This document shows positions 44,107 to 52,842 of a stretch of DNA of 64,000 nt, piece by piece (the first letter of the stretch is position 1; the number at the start of each line of letters is the position of its first letter). The notes under the pieces were generated by a model. It made no database searches and was not told where the DNA came from. It saw nothing but the letters and a program-made list of their open reading frames with translations. The position numbers and the translations under genes were made by a program. Source of the stretch: Burkholderiales bacterium 67-32 (GTDB taxonomy: Bacteria; Pseudomonadota; Gammaproteobacteria; Burkholderiales; Burkholderiaceae_B); the NCBI GenBank assembly GCA_001898625.1, contig MKUP01000023.1:1-64000 (forward strand), written 5' to 3'.

Positions 44107-45063
44107 TCACTGGATGTCCAGTGTGCGGATCAACGCGTCCCAGCGCGTGCGCGTGTCGCGCAGCCAGGCCGTGGTCCGCGCCGAGTTCGCCCAGAAGGGC
44201 GTCACCGCCATCTGGTCCAACTGGCGGCGCACTTCGGGGCTTTCCAGGATGTCGTGCAGCAGACCTTCCCATGTCTTCACCACGGCCGCCGGCGTGCCCG
44301 CGGGAAACAGCACTACCTGGCTGAACTGCACGTCGAAATCGGGCACACCCTGTTCCTGCGCGGTGGGGACCTGTGGCAACTGCGGGTTGCGCGTGGCGGC
44401 GGACGTGACCAGCGCCTGCAGCGCGCCGGACCGCACATAGGGCAGCGTGTTGGACGACGCCACGAAGGCCAGCGGCACGTGGCCGGCCACCACGTCGGAC
44501 AGGGCCGGAGCGTTGCCCTTGTAGGGCACGTGCGTGCCGCGTATGCCGGTCCGGGCCTTCAGCAGCTCGAAGGTCAGGTGCCCGGGCGAGGCCAGGCCGG
44601 CCGAGGCGTAGGTCAGGTCCTCTTTCCTGGCGCGTGCCAGGAAGTCGCGGAAATCCTTCAGCCCCAGCTTGGGGTGGGCCACCAGCACCTGCGAGGTGGT
44701 GCCGAAGATGCCGGCGGGCACGAGGTCGCGGTAGGGGTCCAGCCCCATGTTCTTGTAGACCGAAGGATTGATCGTCAGCAGGTGGTCGACGCTGACTAGT
44801 GCCGTATAGCCGTCCTTGGGAGACCGGGCGACGTATTCGGCGCCGATGTTGCCGCCGGCACCCGCTCGGTTCTCGACGATGACCGGCTGTTTCAGGCGCG
44901 ATGCCGCCTGTTCGGCGATCAAGCGGGCGATCAGGTCCAGCGGTCCGCCGGCGGCGAAATTGACGACCAGCTTGACCGGATGGTCGGGATAGTCGGCGGC
45001 CCGGGCCCAGGGCGTGGCGGCAACGAGGGAAAGGGCGAGGAAAAGGCGCGCAAGCGGTCGCAT
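44107..45063 (-). CDS. Bug-family solute-binding protein 3
   Basis: This 318-residue periplasmic protein has a signal peptide of 22 residues (MRPLARLFLALSLVAATPWARA), then YPDHPVKLVVNFAAGGPLDLIAR, VIVENRAGAGGNIGAEYV and THVPYKGNAPALSDVVAGHV. The ATG at 45063 has GGAG upstream; a start at 45177 would overlap the promoter region. No transporter membrane genes are nearby. It is divergent from a LysR gene, the usual regulator arrangement, and the pair sits between coaE and zapD. Confidence 0.9.
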   Translation of the reverse strand: MRPLARLFLALSLVAATPWARAADYPDHPVKLVVNFAAGGPLDLIARLIAEQAASRLKQPVIVENRAGAGGNIGAEYVARSPKDGYTALVSVDHLLTINPSVYKNMGLDPYRDLVPAGIFGTTSQVLVAHPKLGLKDFRDFLARARKEDLTYASAGLASPGHLTFELLKARTGIRGTHVPYKGNAPALSDVVAGHVPLAFVASSNTLPYVRSGALQALVTSAATRNPQLPQVPTAQEQGVPDFDVQFSQVVLFPAGTPAAVVKTWEGLLHDILESPEVRRQLDQMAVTPFWANSARTTAWLRDTRTRWDALIRTLDIQ

Positions 45064-45158
45064 GGGATGTCTCCGTGGAAGGGGGTGGGCTGGCTGGGGC
45101 CAGTCTGGTCGGCGCCGTGCCTGCATTATGGGAACGGAGAGGTATCTGGTTCCAATGA

Positions 45159-45189
45159 TAAAATTCAGCACTGTCATACCTAAAATTCA
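45159..45189. promoter_or_regulatory. Direct repeat of TAAAATTCA, 22 bp apart
   Basis: TAAAATTCA occurs at 45159-45167 and 45181-45189, exactly 22 bp (two helical turns) apart, in the divergent promoter between Bug protein 3 and its LysR gene. The second copy overlaps the LysR ATG. The stretch is AT-rich in a GC-rich genome and is a candidate regulator binding site. Confidence 0.45.
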
Positions 45190-46154
45190 TGGCAATGGAC
45201 TGGACCCGGCGCCTGCGCATCCGGCAGCTCGAAGTGCTGAGCAGCCTGGCCGATACCTGCAATCTCAGTCACACCGCCGAACGCCTGTGCATGACGCAGC
45301 CGGCCCTGTCGAAATGGCTGGCCGAGCTGGAGGCCGAACTGGGGGTGCCGCTGTTCGAACGCCATTCGCGCGGCCTCGTGCCCACGCGCTTCGGCACGGC
45401 CATGGCCGAACACGCCCGCGTCATGCTGGCCGAGGTCGAGCGCGCCAGCCAGGCCATGGCGCTGATGGCCGAAGGGGCGGACGGCCAGTTGTCCATAGGG
45501 GTGACGGCCACGGTCTCGACCGGGCTGCTGCCCGACAGCGTGGCCCTGCTGTTGGCGCGGCGGCCCGAGACCCGCTTGTCCATTACCGAGTCGACCCTGG
45601 ACCAACTGCTGCAGCCGCTGCTGGAGCGCCGCCTGGATTTCGTGGTGACGCGCCTGGAAGGAGACGCCATCGATGATCGCCTGCGCTGCACGCCGGTCTA
45701 CAGCGAAAGCATCGCGGTGGCCGCGCCGCCGTCGCATCCGCTGGCAGGCCGCCGGGGGCTGGCGTGGGCGGACCTGGAGGGATGCGGCTGGGTGGTGCCG
45801 CCCCAGGGCAATCCACTGCGCCGCGAGCTGGATGCCGAGTTCGCGCTGGCCGGCCTGCCCGCGCCCCGCTACCGGGTCGAGGCCGTCGGCATCCTGATGC
45901 TGGTGGCGATGATGCAGCGGGCCAATCTGCTGACCGCGTTGTCGCGCCGCGTGCTGCACTATTTCCAGGCCGCCGGCCAGTTGGTGGCGCTGGACCTGCC
46001 CACCCGCCGGCAGGGCATGGTGGGTATCCTGCGCCATCGCGATGCACCCGATACCACGCTGCATCGGGACTTCCACGAAGCCCTGCTGGAAGCGGCCGAC
46101 GCGGCGGGCGTCACAACTCGAAACCGCATTGCCGGGCCGCCTGCTTCAAAGTAA
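45189..46154 (+). CDS. LysR-family regulator (divergent from Bug protein 3)
   Basis: This 321-residue LysR protein has the helix-turn-helix in [20 protein letters not shown] and [21 protein letters not shown]. The effector domain resembles the GbpR/CbbR-like group, but the inducer is unknown. It is divergent from the Bug gene and probably controls it. The insertion of this pair separates coaE from zapD. Confidence 0.88.
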   Translation: MAMDWTRRLRIRQLEVLSSLADTCNLSHTAERLCMTQPALSKWLAELEAELGVPLFERHSRGLVPTRFGTAMAEHARVMLAEVERASQAMALMAEGADGQLSIGVTATVSTGLLPDSVALLLARRPETRLSITESTLDQLLQPLLERRLDFVVTRLEGDAIDDRLRCTPVYSESIAVAAPPSHPLAGRRGLAWADLEGCGWVVPPQGNPLRRELDAEFALAGLPAPRYRVEAVGILMLVAMMQRANLLTALSRRVLHYFQAAGQLVALDLPTRRQGMVGILRHRDAPDTTLHRDFHEALLEAADAAGVTTRNRIAGPPASK

Positions 46155-46322
46155 GGGGAGATCGAGCTACGGTTGAGTGTTTTTCCCGCGGGCTCCGTAT
46201 CTACAATGGAGGTGTTCCGAAGCGCCCGCGCAAGGTGCCGTTCGGAAGCGGACAAGGCAAGTGTCGCCGTGTCCATGCCGTACAGGTATATTTCTACGAA
46301 ATTCCGATACCGGACGGTCTAC

Positions 46323-47078
46323 GTGGTTCTTTACGAATACCCATTCAACGAGCGCGTCCGAACGCTGCTGCGTCTGGAAAACCTCTTCGACAATCTGTTC
46401 TTCTTCGTGCGGCAGCCGGATGCCCGCGGGCATCACGTCGCATTGACCACGCTGTTCGAAATCCTGGATGTGTCGGCGCGCGCCGACCTCAAGTCCGAAC
46501 TGCTCCAGGACCTGGAGCGCTACCGCCAGTCCCTGAGCTCGCTGCGCGAGCATCCCGGCGTCGATCGCCAGACCCTGGACGTCATGCTGTCCAGCATCGA
46601 GCAGGCCACGGGTTCGCTCGTGGCCCAGGGCAAGACCGGCCAGCCGCTGCGGCAGAACGAATGGCTGACCAGCATACGCAGCCGCCTCGCGATCCCGGGC
46701 GGCGCCTGCGAGTTCGACGTCCCGTCCTTTCACGCCTGGAAGCACAAGCCCGTCGAGCATCGGGTCCAGGACCTGGCCCAGTGGGTCGAGCCCTTCCTGC
46801 CCATACGCGATGGTCTGGCCATCGTGCTGAAGATGCTGCGAGAATCGGGCCGGCAGGTCGCGGTGGTGGCCGAGGGCGGCGCCTTCCAGCAGATGCTGGG
46901 CGGCAAGGCCTACCAGTTGCTGCGCATCTACGTCGACGAGGCGCTGGGCGTGTTCCCCGAAGTCAGCGCCAACAAGTACATGGTGTCGGTCCGTTTCTCG
47001 TCCCAGGGGGGCGATCTCAAGCCCCAGCCGGTGGTGGACGACGTGCCCTTCCAACTGACGCTGTGCAACAGCTTCTGA
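46323..47078 (+). CDS. zapD: Cell division protein ZapD
   Basis: This 251-residue protein of the ZapD (YacF, DUF1342) family bundles FtsZ filaments at the division site. It begins [19 protein letters not shown], matching the family N terminus. [20 protein letters not shown] and [20 protein letters not shown] are conserved blocks. I chose GTG at 46323; an ATG at 46275 would add 16 residues. It is followed by yacG after 38 bases, the usual arrangement. Confidence 0.9.
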   Translation: MVLYEYPFNERVRTLLRLENLFDNLFFFVRQPDARGHHVALTTLFEILDVSARADLKSELLQDLERYRQSLSSLREHPGVDRQTLDVMLSSIEQATGSLVAQGKTGQPLRQNEWLTSIRSRLAIPGGACEFDVPSFHAWKHKPVEHRVQDLAQWVEPFLPIRDGLAIVLKMLRESGRQVAVVAEGGAFQQMLGGKAYQLLRIYVDEALGVFPEVSANKYMVSVRFSSQGGDLKPQPVVDDVPFQLTLCNSF

Positions 47079-47116
47079 AGGCGGCGGATCGTTCGTCCCC
47101 TGGCTACAATGTGGCC

Positions 47117-47332
47117 ATGGTCAAGAAAGTCAAATGTCCCACCTGCGCCAGGCCGGCTCCATGGAGCCCCGACAACGCCTGGCGGCCCTTCTGTTCCGAA
47201 CGCTGCCGCCAGATCGACCTGGGGGCGTGGGCGGCCGAGAAATTCGCCATTCCGGGCGCTCCCCTGGAAACCGACGATCTGAGCGGGGATTCCTCGGGCC
47301 GGCTGTTTCCTCCGCCGCAGTCGGTGAACTGA
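47117..47332 (+). CDS. yacG: DNA gyrase inhibitor / zinc-ribbon protein YacG
   Basis: This 71-residue zinc-ribbon protein has four cysteines in [10 protein letters not shown] and [17 protein letters not shown], as in YacG, which binds GyrB and inhibits gyrase. The C-terminal part is flexible. The ATG at 47117 follows the zapD stop by 38 bases. The stop is one base from the convergent LysR stop at 47334. Confidence 0.9.
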   Translation: MVKKVKCPTCARPAPWSPDNAWRPFCSERCRQIDLGAWAAEKFAIPGAPLETDDLSGDSSGRLFPPPQSVN

Positions 47333-47333
47333 A

Positions 47334-48242
47334 CTAGGCGTTCTCCAGCAGCGTCCGGATATCCAGCGACCGGAGCAATTGCATGGTCTCCCGCGTCAAC
47401 CGGGTCAGCGGCTGGAGCCGCGCCGTGCACATGATCAGGTTGTTGTGCATGGACGGCGAATGCACGCGGGCGGTGACCAGCGTGCCGGCGCGGCGCTGCG
47501 GTCCGATGGCGCTGGCCGACAGCAGCGCGTAGCCTTCCCCGCTTTCGGCCAGGGCCACCATGGTGTGCACCGCGTTGACCTCGGCGACGATGTCCAGCGC
47601 GATGCCGCGCCGGCGGCAGACCGCATCCACCACCGCGCGGATGGTGTTGGGCTCGCAGGGCAGGATCAGCGGATAGTCCGCCAGCGCATCGACCGGCAGC
47701 GACTCCGGCAGGCGTTCGCCCGGACCGGGCACGCATCCCACCAGCATCAGTTCCTCCTGGAATATCGGCTCGTAGTCCAGCGTCTCGCCCGGGGCGGGGT
47801 CGTACAGCAGCGCGACGTCGACCCGGCCTTCGTGCAGCCATTCCCGCAGGCTCACGCTCAGCCCCTCGGTCACGGTCAGCGCGGCGCCGGGCAGGCGCTC
47901 GCGGAAGCCGCGCACCAGGCTGGGCGCCAAGAGGTGGGCGATGCGCGGTGGAAAGCCGACCACGATCTTGCCCCGGGGCACCGCCTTCAGTTCGTGGATT
48001 TCCTGGCGCGCGGTGGCCAGGCGGGCCAGGACGACGCGGGCGTGTTCCAGCAGGCGCCTGCCGGCCTCGGTCGGCTCCACGCCGCGGCCGTTGCGGTAGA
48101 GCAGGTGTTCGTGCAGCTCGACCTCCAGCAGGCGGATCTGCCGGCTCAGGGAAGGCTGGGTCATTTCGAGCACCATGGCGGCGCGCGTGAAGCTGCCGGC
48201 GTCGACCACCTGGACGAAGTACTCGAGTTGCTTGATATCCAC
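47334..48242 (-). CDS. LysR-family regulator (divergent from the monooxygenase)
   Basis: This 302-residue LysR protein begins MDIKQLEYFVQVVDAGSFTR, with the helix-turn-helix AAMVLEMTQPSLSRQIRLLE. It resembles the Nac/CynR style of N terminus. It is divergent from the FAD monooxygenase at 48361, with a TCTA-N7-TAGA palindrome between them. It is the likely regulator of the monooxygenase-Bug pair. Confidence 0.9.
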   Translation of the reverse strand: MDIKQLEYFVQVVDAGSFTRAAMVLEMTQPSLSRQIRLLEVELHEHLLYRNGRGVEPTEAGRRLLEHARVVLARLATARQEIHELKAVPRGKIVVGFPPRIAHLLAPSLVRGFRERLPGAALTVTEGLSVSLREWLHEGRVDVALLYDPAPGETLDYEPIFQEELMLVGCVPGPGERLPESLPVDALADYPLILPCEPNTIRAVVDAVCRRRGIALDIVAEVNAVHTMVALAESGEGYALLSASAIGPQRRAGTLVTARVHSPSMHNNLIMCTARLQPLTRLTRETMQLLRSLDIRTLLENA

Positions 48243-48268
48243 GCCTGTCTCGCGTCACATAGAGAAGT

Positions 48269-48283
48269 TCTATAGCTGCTAGA
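48269..48283. promoter_or_regulatory. Palindrome TCTA-N7-TAGA, candidate LysR site
   Basis: TCTATAGCTGCTAGA contains two T-N11-A arrangements, the classic LysR box, and is centred about 34 bases upstream of the LysR start and 85 upstream of the monooxygenase start. The surrounding sequence is AT-richer than the genes on either side. Confidence 0.5.
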
Positions 48284-48360
48284 GCTGTTCTGTAATTTAC
48301 TCGATATGTCCGGGCTCCAATAATGGGCGCTTCCGCAATGGCGGACCTTGGAGGAGTTTC

Positions 48361-49509
48361 ATGATGAAGTCGGAGTTGCCGGTTGCGATCATCGGCGCGG
48401 GTATAGGCGGACTGGCGGCGGCGACCGCGCTGCGCGCGCAGGGCGTGGCCGTGCAGGTCTACGAGCAGGCGCGGCAGTTCGCGCGCATTGGCGCGGGCAT
48501 CCAGATGTCGCCCAATGCCATGCGGGTGCTCGATGGGCTGGGGCTGCGCCCGCAACTGGAAGAAATCGCCTTTTCGCCCAAGTCGTCGCTGAACCGGGCG
48601 CACGACACCGGCGCCGTGACGAACGAGTTTCCGCTGGCCGGGGCCGTCCTGGAGCGCTACGGCATGCCCTTCCTGGCCATGCACCGGGGCGACCTGCATG
48701 CGGCGCTGGCGGCGCAGGTGCCGCAGGCGCAGATCTCGCTGGGCAAGAAACTGGTGCACCTGGAACAGGGTGATCGCGAGGTCGCGCTACGCTTCGAGGA
48801 TGGTACCGAGGCCCGCGCCCGCGCGGTCATCGGCGCCGACGGCGTGCATTCCCTGGTGCGCGAGCTGCTGCTGGGCGAGGAACAGCCCCGCTTCACCGGC
48901 CGCGTCGCCTACCGGACGACGTTCCCGGCCAGCCGGCTGGGTTCGCTCGACATCGGCCAGTCGCGCACGAAATGGTGGGGACCGGACCGCCACATCGTCA
49001 TCTACTACGTCACCCGGCGCCAGGACGAGATCTATTTCGTCACCAGCCAGCCCGAGGACGCGGGCTGGCTCACCCCCGAGTCGTGGTCGGCCAAGGGCGA
49101 CCTGGACGTGCTGCGCGCGGCCTACGCCGATTTCCATCCCGACGTGCGCGCGGTGCTGGCGGCCTGCCCCGACGTGCACAAATGGGCGATATTCCAGCGC
49201 GACCCGCTGCCGAGCTGGGGGCGGGGCAACATCGTGCTGATGGGCGATGCCTGCCATCCGATGACGCCCTACATGGCCCAGGGCGCGGCCATGGCGCTGG
49301 AGGACTCGGTCGTGCTGGCGCGCTGCGTGGCCGCCCACGGGAGCGATCTCGACGCGGCGTTCCGCTTGTTCGAGCAGGTCCGCAAGCCCCGCACGTCGGC
49401 GGTGCAGGCCGGGTCGAGCGCCAACAACTGGATGCGCGAGTCCACCAACCCGGACTGGGTCTACGGCTACGACGCCTGGAACGTGTCGCTGGACGCGAGC
49501 GGACAATAA
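48361..49509 (+). CDS. FAD-dependent aromatic monooxygenase (NicC/salicylate-hydroxylase-like)
   Basis: This 382-residue class A flavin monooxygenase has the Rossmann motif VAIIGAGIGGLAAATALRAQG, the DG motif ARAVIGADGVHSLVRE and the GD motif VLMGDACHPMTPYMAQGAAMALED. It hydroxylates an aromatic or N-heteroaromatic acid with NAD(P)H and O2. The HRGDLHAAL segment resembles 6-hydroxynicotinate 3-monooxygenase and salicylate hydroxylase, but no other catabolic genes are here to decide. GGAGGAG precedes the start; the second ATG (48364) is equally possible. A Bug gene follows 63 bases later. Confidence 0.87.
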   Translation: MMKSELPVAIIGAGIGGLAAATALRAQGVAVQVYEQARQFARIGAGIQMSPNAMRVLDGLGLRPQLEEIAFSPKSSLNRAHDTGAVTNEFPLAGAVLERYGMPFLAMHRGDLHAALAAQVPQAQISLGKKLVHLEQGDREVALRFEDGTEARARAVIGADGVHSLVRELLLGEEQPRFTGRVAYRTTFPASRLGSLDIGQSRTKWWGPDRHIVIYYVTRRQDEIYFVTSQPEDAGWLTPESWSAKGDLDVLRAAYADFHPDVRAVLAACPDVHKWAIFQRDPLPSWGRGNIVLMGDACHPMTPYMAQGAAMALEDSVVLARCVAAHGSDLDAAFRLFEQVRKPRTSAVQAGSSANNWMRESTNPDWVYGYDAWNVSLDASGQ

Positions 49510-49572
49510 GCCTTTCCCGCCGGACGGGGCCGGGAGGCCGGTGCCCGTCGGCGCATGAAAACAGGAGACAAC

Positions 49573-50535
49573 ATGAAGACACGCATCAAGACTCTGGTCG
49601 CGGCCATGGCGCTGGGGGCGATCCCGGCGCTGGCGGCGCATGCCGATTATCCGGACCGGCCCATCAAGCTGGTGGTGCCGCACGGGCCCGGAGGCGTCGC
49701 CGACACCGTGTCGCGCATCTTCGCCGATGCGCTGGCGCGCGAGCTCAAGCAGCCGGTCATCGTCGAGAACAAGGCCGGCGCCAGCACCATGATAGGCGCC
49801 GACTACGTCGCCAAGGCCGCGCCGGACGGCTACACACTGCTGATGGCGTCGGTGACCACGCTATCGATCAATCCCTTCCTGTATCCCAACATCACCTACG
49901 ATCCCAAGCGCGATTTCGCGCCGGTTTCCATGGTCGCGGCGCTGCCGTTCTATCTGATGGCCAGCCCCACGCTGGGCGTCAAGAACGTGAAGGAACTGGT
50001 CGCGCTGGCCAAGTCCCGGCCGGGCCAGCTCAACTACTCGTCGCCGGGGTCGGGCACGTCGCCGCACCTGGTGGGCGCGCTGTTCGCCTCCATGACCGGG
50101 GTCGACACGCTGCACGTGCCGTACAAGTCCACCGCCTCGGCCGAGGTCGATCTGAACGCCGGCCGCATCCATTTCGCCTTCACCGGCTCGGGCATGGCGC
50201 CGATCCGGTCGGGCCGGGTGATCGGCCTGGGCGTGACCAGCGGCGAGCGCCTGGCGTCCATGCCCGAGCTGCCGACGCTGAAGGAGCAGGGCCTGGACCT
50301 GGAGGCGACCGTCTGGAACGGCGTGGTCGCGCCCGCCGGCACGTCGCCCGAGATCGTCGGCAAGCTGGCCGCCGCTTTCGCGCGGATTGCCCGGTCGCCG
50401 GACATCAAGGAGAAGGTGCAGGCGCACGGCGGCCTCGCGGTGGGCAATACGCCCGCCGAGTTCAAGCGCCTGATCGATACCGAGGCCGCGCGTTGGGAGA
50501 AGGTGATCAAGGAGGCCAGCATCACGGTGCAGTGA
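49573..50535 (+). CDS. Bug-family solute-binding protein 4
   Basis: This 320-residue periplasmic protein has a signal peptide (MKTRIKTLVAAMALGAIPAL) and Bug motifs YPDRPIKLVVPHGPGGVADT, VIVENKAGASTMIGADYV and LHVPYKSTASAEVDLNAGRI. AGGAGA lies just upstream of the ATG at 49573. It is downstream of the monooxygenase and probably co-transcribed, so its ligand may be the aromatic acid that enzyme uses. No TctA/TctB genes are near. Confidence 0.9.
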   Translation: MKTRIKTLVAAMALGAIPALAAHADYPDRPIKLVVPHGPGGVADTVSRIFADALARELKQPVIVENKAGASTMIGADYVAKAAPDGYTLLMASVTTLSINPFLYPNITYDPKRDFAPVSMVAALPFYLMASPTLGVKNVKELVALAKSRPGQLNYSSPGSGTSPHLVGALFASMTGVDTLHVPYKSTASAEVDLNAGRIHFAFTGSGMAPIRSGRVIGLGVTSGERLASMPELPTLKEQGLDLEATVWNGVVAPAGTSPEIVGKLAAAFARIARSPDIKEKVQAHGGLAVGNTPAEFKRLIDTEAARWEKVIKEASITVQ

Positions 50536-50589
50536 TGCGGCCGGGAGGCGGGGTGCCGGCGGCAGGCGCCGCCGGCCCGGCGTCCAGGG

Positions 50590-51720
50590 TCAGCCGCCCC
50601 AGAAGCCGCTGATGCCCGCGATGCCGTGCGCGCCGTGCGCCACGGCGGCCGCGCGCGTGTCCGCGGATTGCCCGCCCAGCGCGAGTACCGGCAGGCCGGC
50701 ATGCAGCGCCAGCGTGGCGAAGGTTTCCCAGCCCAGTCCGGGCTGGCCGGGATGCGATCGCGTGGGCAGCACCGGCGCCAGCACCGCGAAGTCGGCGTCC
50801 AACTGGCGCGCCCGCTCCAGTTCCGCGGCATCGTGGGCCGATACGCTCAGCATCGCGCCGGGCGGCAGCGCGGGGCGCTGGGCCGGGATGTCGGCGGCGC
50901 GCAGGTGCACGCCATCGGCATCGGCGATCCAGCCGTGCGGATGGATACTGTTGACCAGGACCCGCGCGCCGACCGACCGGGCACGTGCCACCACCTGTTT
51001 CAGCACCTGGTGCAATCCTTCGTCGTCTGCGCCGCCGGGCCAGCCCGGCTCGCGGAACTGGACCAGCTTCAGGCCCGAGGCCAGCGCGGCATCCAGGCGT
51101 TGCAGGAAGGCGTCGACGTTGCCGGGCGCGCCGATGTCGGTGATGGCATAGGTATCGGGCACGTGCAGCCACCGCAGCGGCGGCAGCGTGGCCGGCAGCA
51201 GGGGGCCGATGCGCGGCTCCAGCGCCAGCCCCAGCGCATCTTCCGGCGCCTGCGCGCGCGCCTGGGCCGCTTCCAGGTCGGTCGGCTGCTCGCCTCGGGC
51301 CATGCGCGCTTCCAGCGCCTTCAGGCGTTCCTCGTGATCGCGCCGCGCCGTCTGTATCTCGGCCTCGCTCGCGTCCCGTATCCGCCCCCATTGCAGCGCC
51401 TGCGACTCCAGCCCCCGAGGCTCGCCTTCCCAGCGCGTGACACGGCAGAAATACAGCCTGACGGTGGCGTGCGAGTAGGCGTGCACGTGCGTGACCCAGG
51501 TCGACGATTCCAGCACCGTCACGCCCAGTTCTTCCTTCAGCTCCCGCGCCAGTGCCTGCAAGATCGTCTCACCCGGCTCCAGCTTGCCCCCGGGCAGCTC
51601 CCACCATCCCGCATAGGGCTTGCCTTCGGGCCGCTGGCCCAGCAGCAACCGCCCGTCCGGCTGCAGCATCACGCCCACCGCGACATCGACGACTTTCACC
51701 CCAGAACCCAGAGACCCCAT
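50590..51720 (-). CDS. Nudix hydrolase fused to a thiamine-phosphate-synthase-like domain
   Basis: This 376-residue fusion has an N-terminal MutT/NudG-type Nudix domain whose box GGKLEPGETILQALARELKEELG is complete. A linker follows, then a TenI/ThiE-like barrel (YAITDIGAPGN, KLVQFREPGW, DGVHLRA, SVSAHDAAELERA, GLPVLALGG). The Nudix domain probably removes oxidised nucleotides; the function of the second domain is unknown. The fusion is common in betaproteobacteria next to yacG and argJ. A complete stand-alone ThiE is encoded at 57455, so this one is unlikely to be the only thiamine synthase. Confidence 0.88.
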   Translation of the reverse strand: MGSLGSGVKVVDVAVGVMLQPDGRLLLGQRPEGKPYAGWWELPGGKLEPGETILQALARELKEELGVTVLESSTWVTHVHAYSHATVRLYFCRVTRWEGEPRGLESQALQWGRIRDASEAEIQTARRDHEERLKALEARMARGEQPTDLEAAQARAQAPEDALGLALEPRIGPLLPATLPPLRWLHVPDTYAITDIGAPGNVDAFLQRLDAALASGLKLVQFREPGWPGGADDEGLHQVLKQVVARARSVGARVLVNSIHPHGWIADADGVHLRAADIPAQRPALPPGAMLSVSAHDAAELERARQLDADFAVLAPVLPTRSHPGQPGLGWETFATLALHAGLPVLALGGQSADTRAAAVAHGAHGIAGISGFWGG

Positions 51721-51769
51721 AATCCTTCCTAAAATGCAATCCACACAAGAACAATACCCAGGGCACAGC

Positions 51770-51837
51770 GGATCCGGCTCCGCCGGTCCGCCAGTGCCGC
51801 CCCCTGGGGGGCGCGCGTAAGCGCGTAGGGGGGAGCC
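51770..51837. repeat. GC-rich intergenic repeat, copy B (inverted relative to copy A)
   Basis: Reverse complement of copy A at 41492: GCGCGCGTAAGCGCGTAGGG preceded by a G/C palindrome and GGTCCGCCAGT. It lies 3' of the DUF815 gene and 5' of the Nudix gene. A second, partial GCGCGTAGGGGG follows at 51847-51858, close to the DUF815 stop. Confidence 0.7.
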
Positions 51838-51843
51838 CTCCTG

Positions 51844-52740
51844 TCAGCGCGTAGGGGGGGGGACCTCCCTCCCGGCCCAATCCTTGGCGAATTGCCAGGC
51901 GACCCGGCCGGAGCGCGAGCCGCGTTCCAGCGTCCATTGCAGCGCTGACGTGCGCGAGCGCGCGATGGACTCCTCGCTGCATCCCAGGTCGCGCAGCCAG
52001 TGCGCGACGATGTCCAGGTAGTCGTCCTGCTTGAACGGATAGAAGGACAGCCACAGGCCGAAGCGCTCGGACAGCGAGATTTTTTCCTCGACGGTTTCGC
52101 CTGGGTGGATCTCGCCGTCGCTCTGGTGCTTGGCCTGCAGGTTCTCGTGCATGTATTCCGGCATCAGGTGGCGCCGGTTGGACGTGGCGTAGATCAGCAG
52201 GTTCTGGGTCGAAGCGGCGATGGAGCCGTCCAGCACCGACTTGAGCGCCTTGTAGCCGGCCTCGCCTTCCTCGAACGACAGGTCGTCGGCGAAGACGAGG
52301 AAACGCTCGGGCCGTTCGGCCACGGCTTCGACGATCTCCTGCAGGTCGCCCAGGTCGCTCTTGTCGACCTCGATCAGGCGCAGTCCGCGGTCGCCATAGG
52401 TGGCCAGCATGGCCTTCACCAGGGAACTCTTGCCGGTGCCGCGGGCGCCGGTCATGAGCACGTTGTTGGCCGGTTTGCCTTCCAGGAACTGCACCGTGTT
52501 GCGGTCGATCACCTCCTTCTGGCGATCGATGTGCTGCAGGTCGTCCATGTCGATGCGCGCGATGTGCCGCACCGGTTCCAGCCAGCCCCGCGTTCCGCGC
52601 CTGCGCCAGCGGAAGGCGTGGGAGTTCCAGTCCACGGGGGGCGGGGCGGGGGGCAACCAGGCTTCGAGCTGGGCGAGGACGCCCTCGGCGCGTTTCAGGA
52701 AAGAGGCCAGATCGACAGGTGGGGAGGACTCGTTCGGCAC
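51844..52740 (-). CDS. DUF815 P-loop ATPase
   Basis: This 298-residue AAA-type ATPase of the DUF815 family has Walker A LMTGARGTGKSSLVKAM and Walker B RFLVFADDLSFE. IYATSNRRHLMPEYM is the sensor region. Its function is not established. The start is GTG at 52740 (VPNESSPPVDLASFLKRA), chosen because longer frames read through an inverted repeat. In related genomes it lies between the Nudix gene and argJ; here hipBA is placed between it and argJ. Confidence 0.87.
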   Translation of the reverse strand: MPNESSPPVDLASFLKRAEGVLAQLEAWLPPAPPPVDWNSHAFRWRRRGTRGWLEPVRHIARIDMDDLQHIDRQKEVIDRNTVQFLEGKPANNVLMTGARGTGKSSLVKAMLATYGDRGLRLIEVDKSDLGDLQEIVEAVAERPERFLVFADDLSFEEGEAGYKALKSVLDGSIAASTQNLLIYATSNRRHLMPEYMHENLQAKHQSDGEIHPGETVEEKISLSERFGLWLSFYPFKQDDYLDIVAHWLRDLGCSEESIARSRTSALQWTLERGSRSGRVAWQFAKDWAGREVPPPTR

Positions 52741-52799
52741 AGCGGCGTTCCTATCTTCGGCCGGCGCCGCGCGGGCCCCGGATCGTGTTCTTGAACGAC

Positions 52800-52840
52800 G
52801 GATACCTGCCCGGGCGGGCAGGCCGCCGGGGCAGGTATCC
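52800..52840 (-). terminator. 12-bp inverted repeat downstream of hipA
   Basis: GGATACCTGCCC at 52800-52811 and its exact complement GGGCAGGTATCC at 52829-52840 flank a 17-base GC-rich loop. It sits between the hipA stop (52843) and the start of the DUF815 gene (52740), and probably ends the hipBA transcript. No T-run follows. Confidence 0.55.
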
Positions 52841-52842
52841 AT

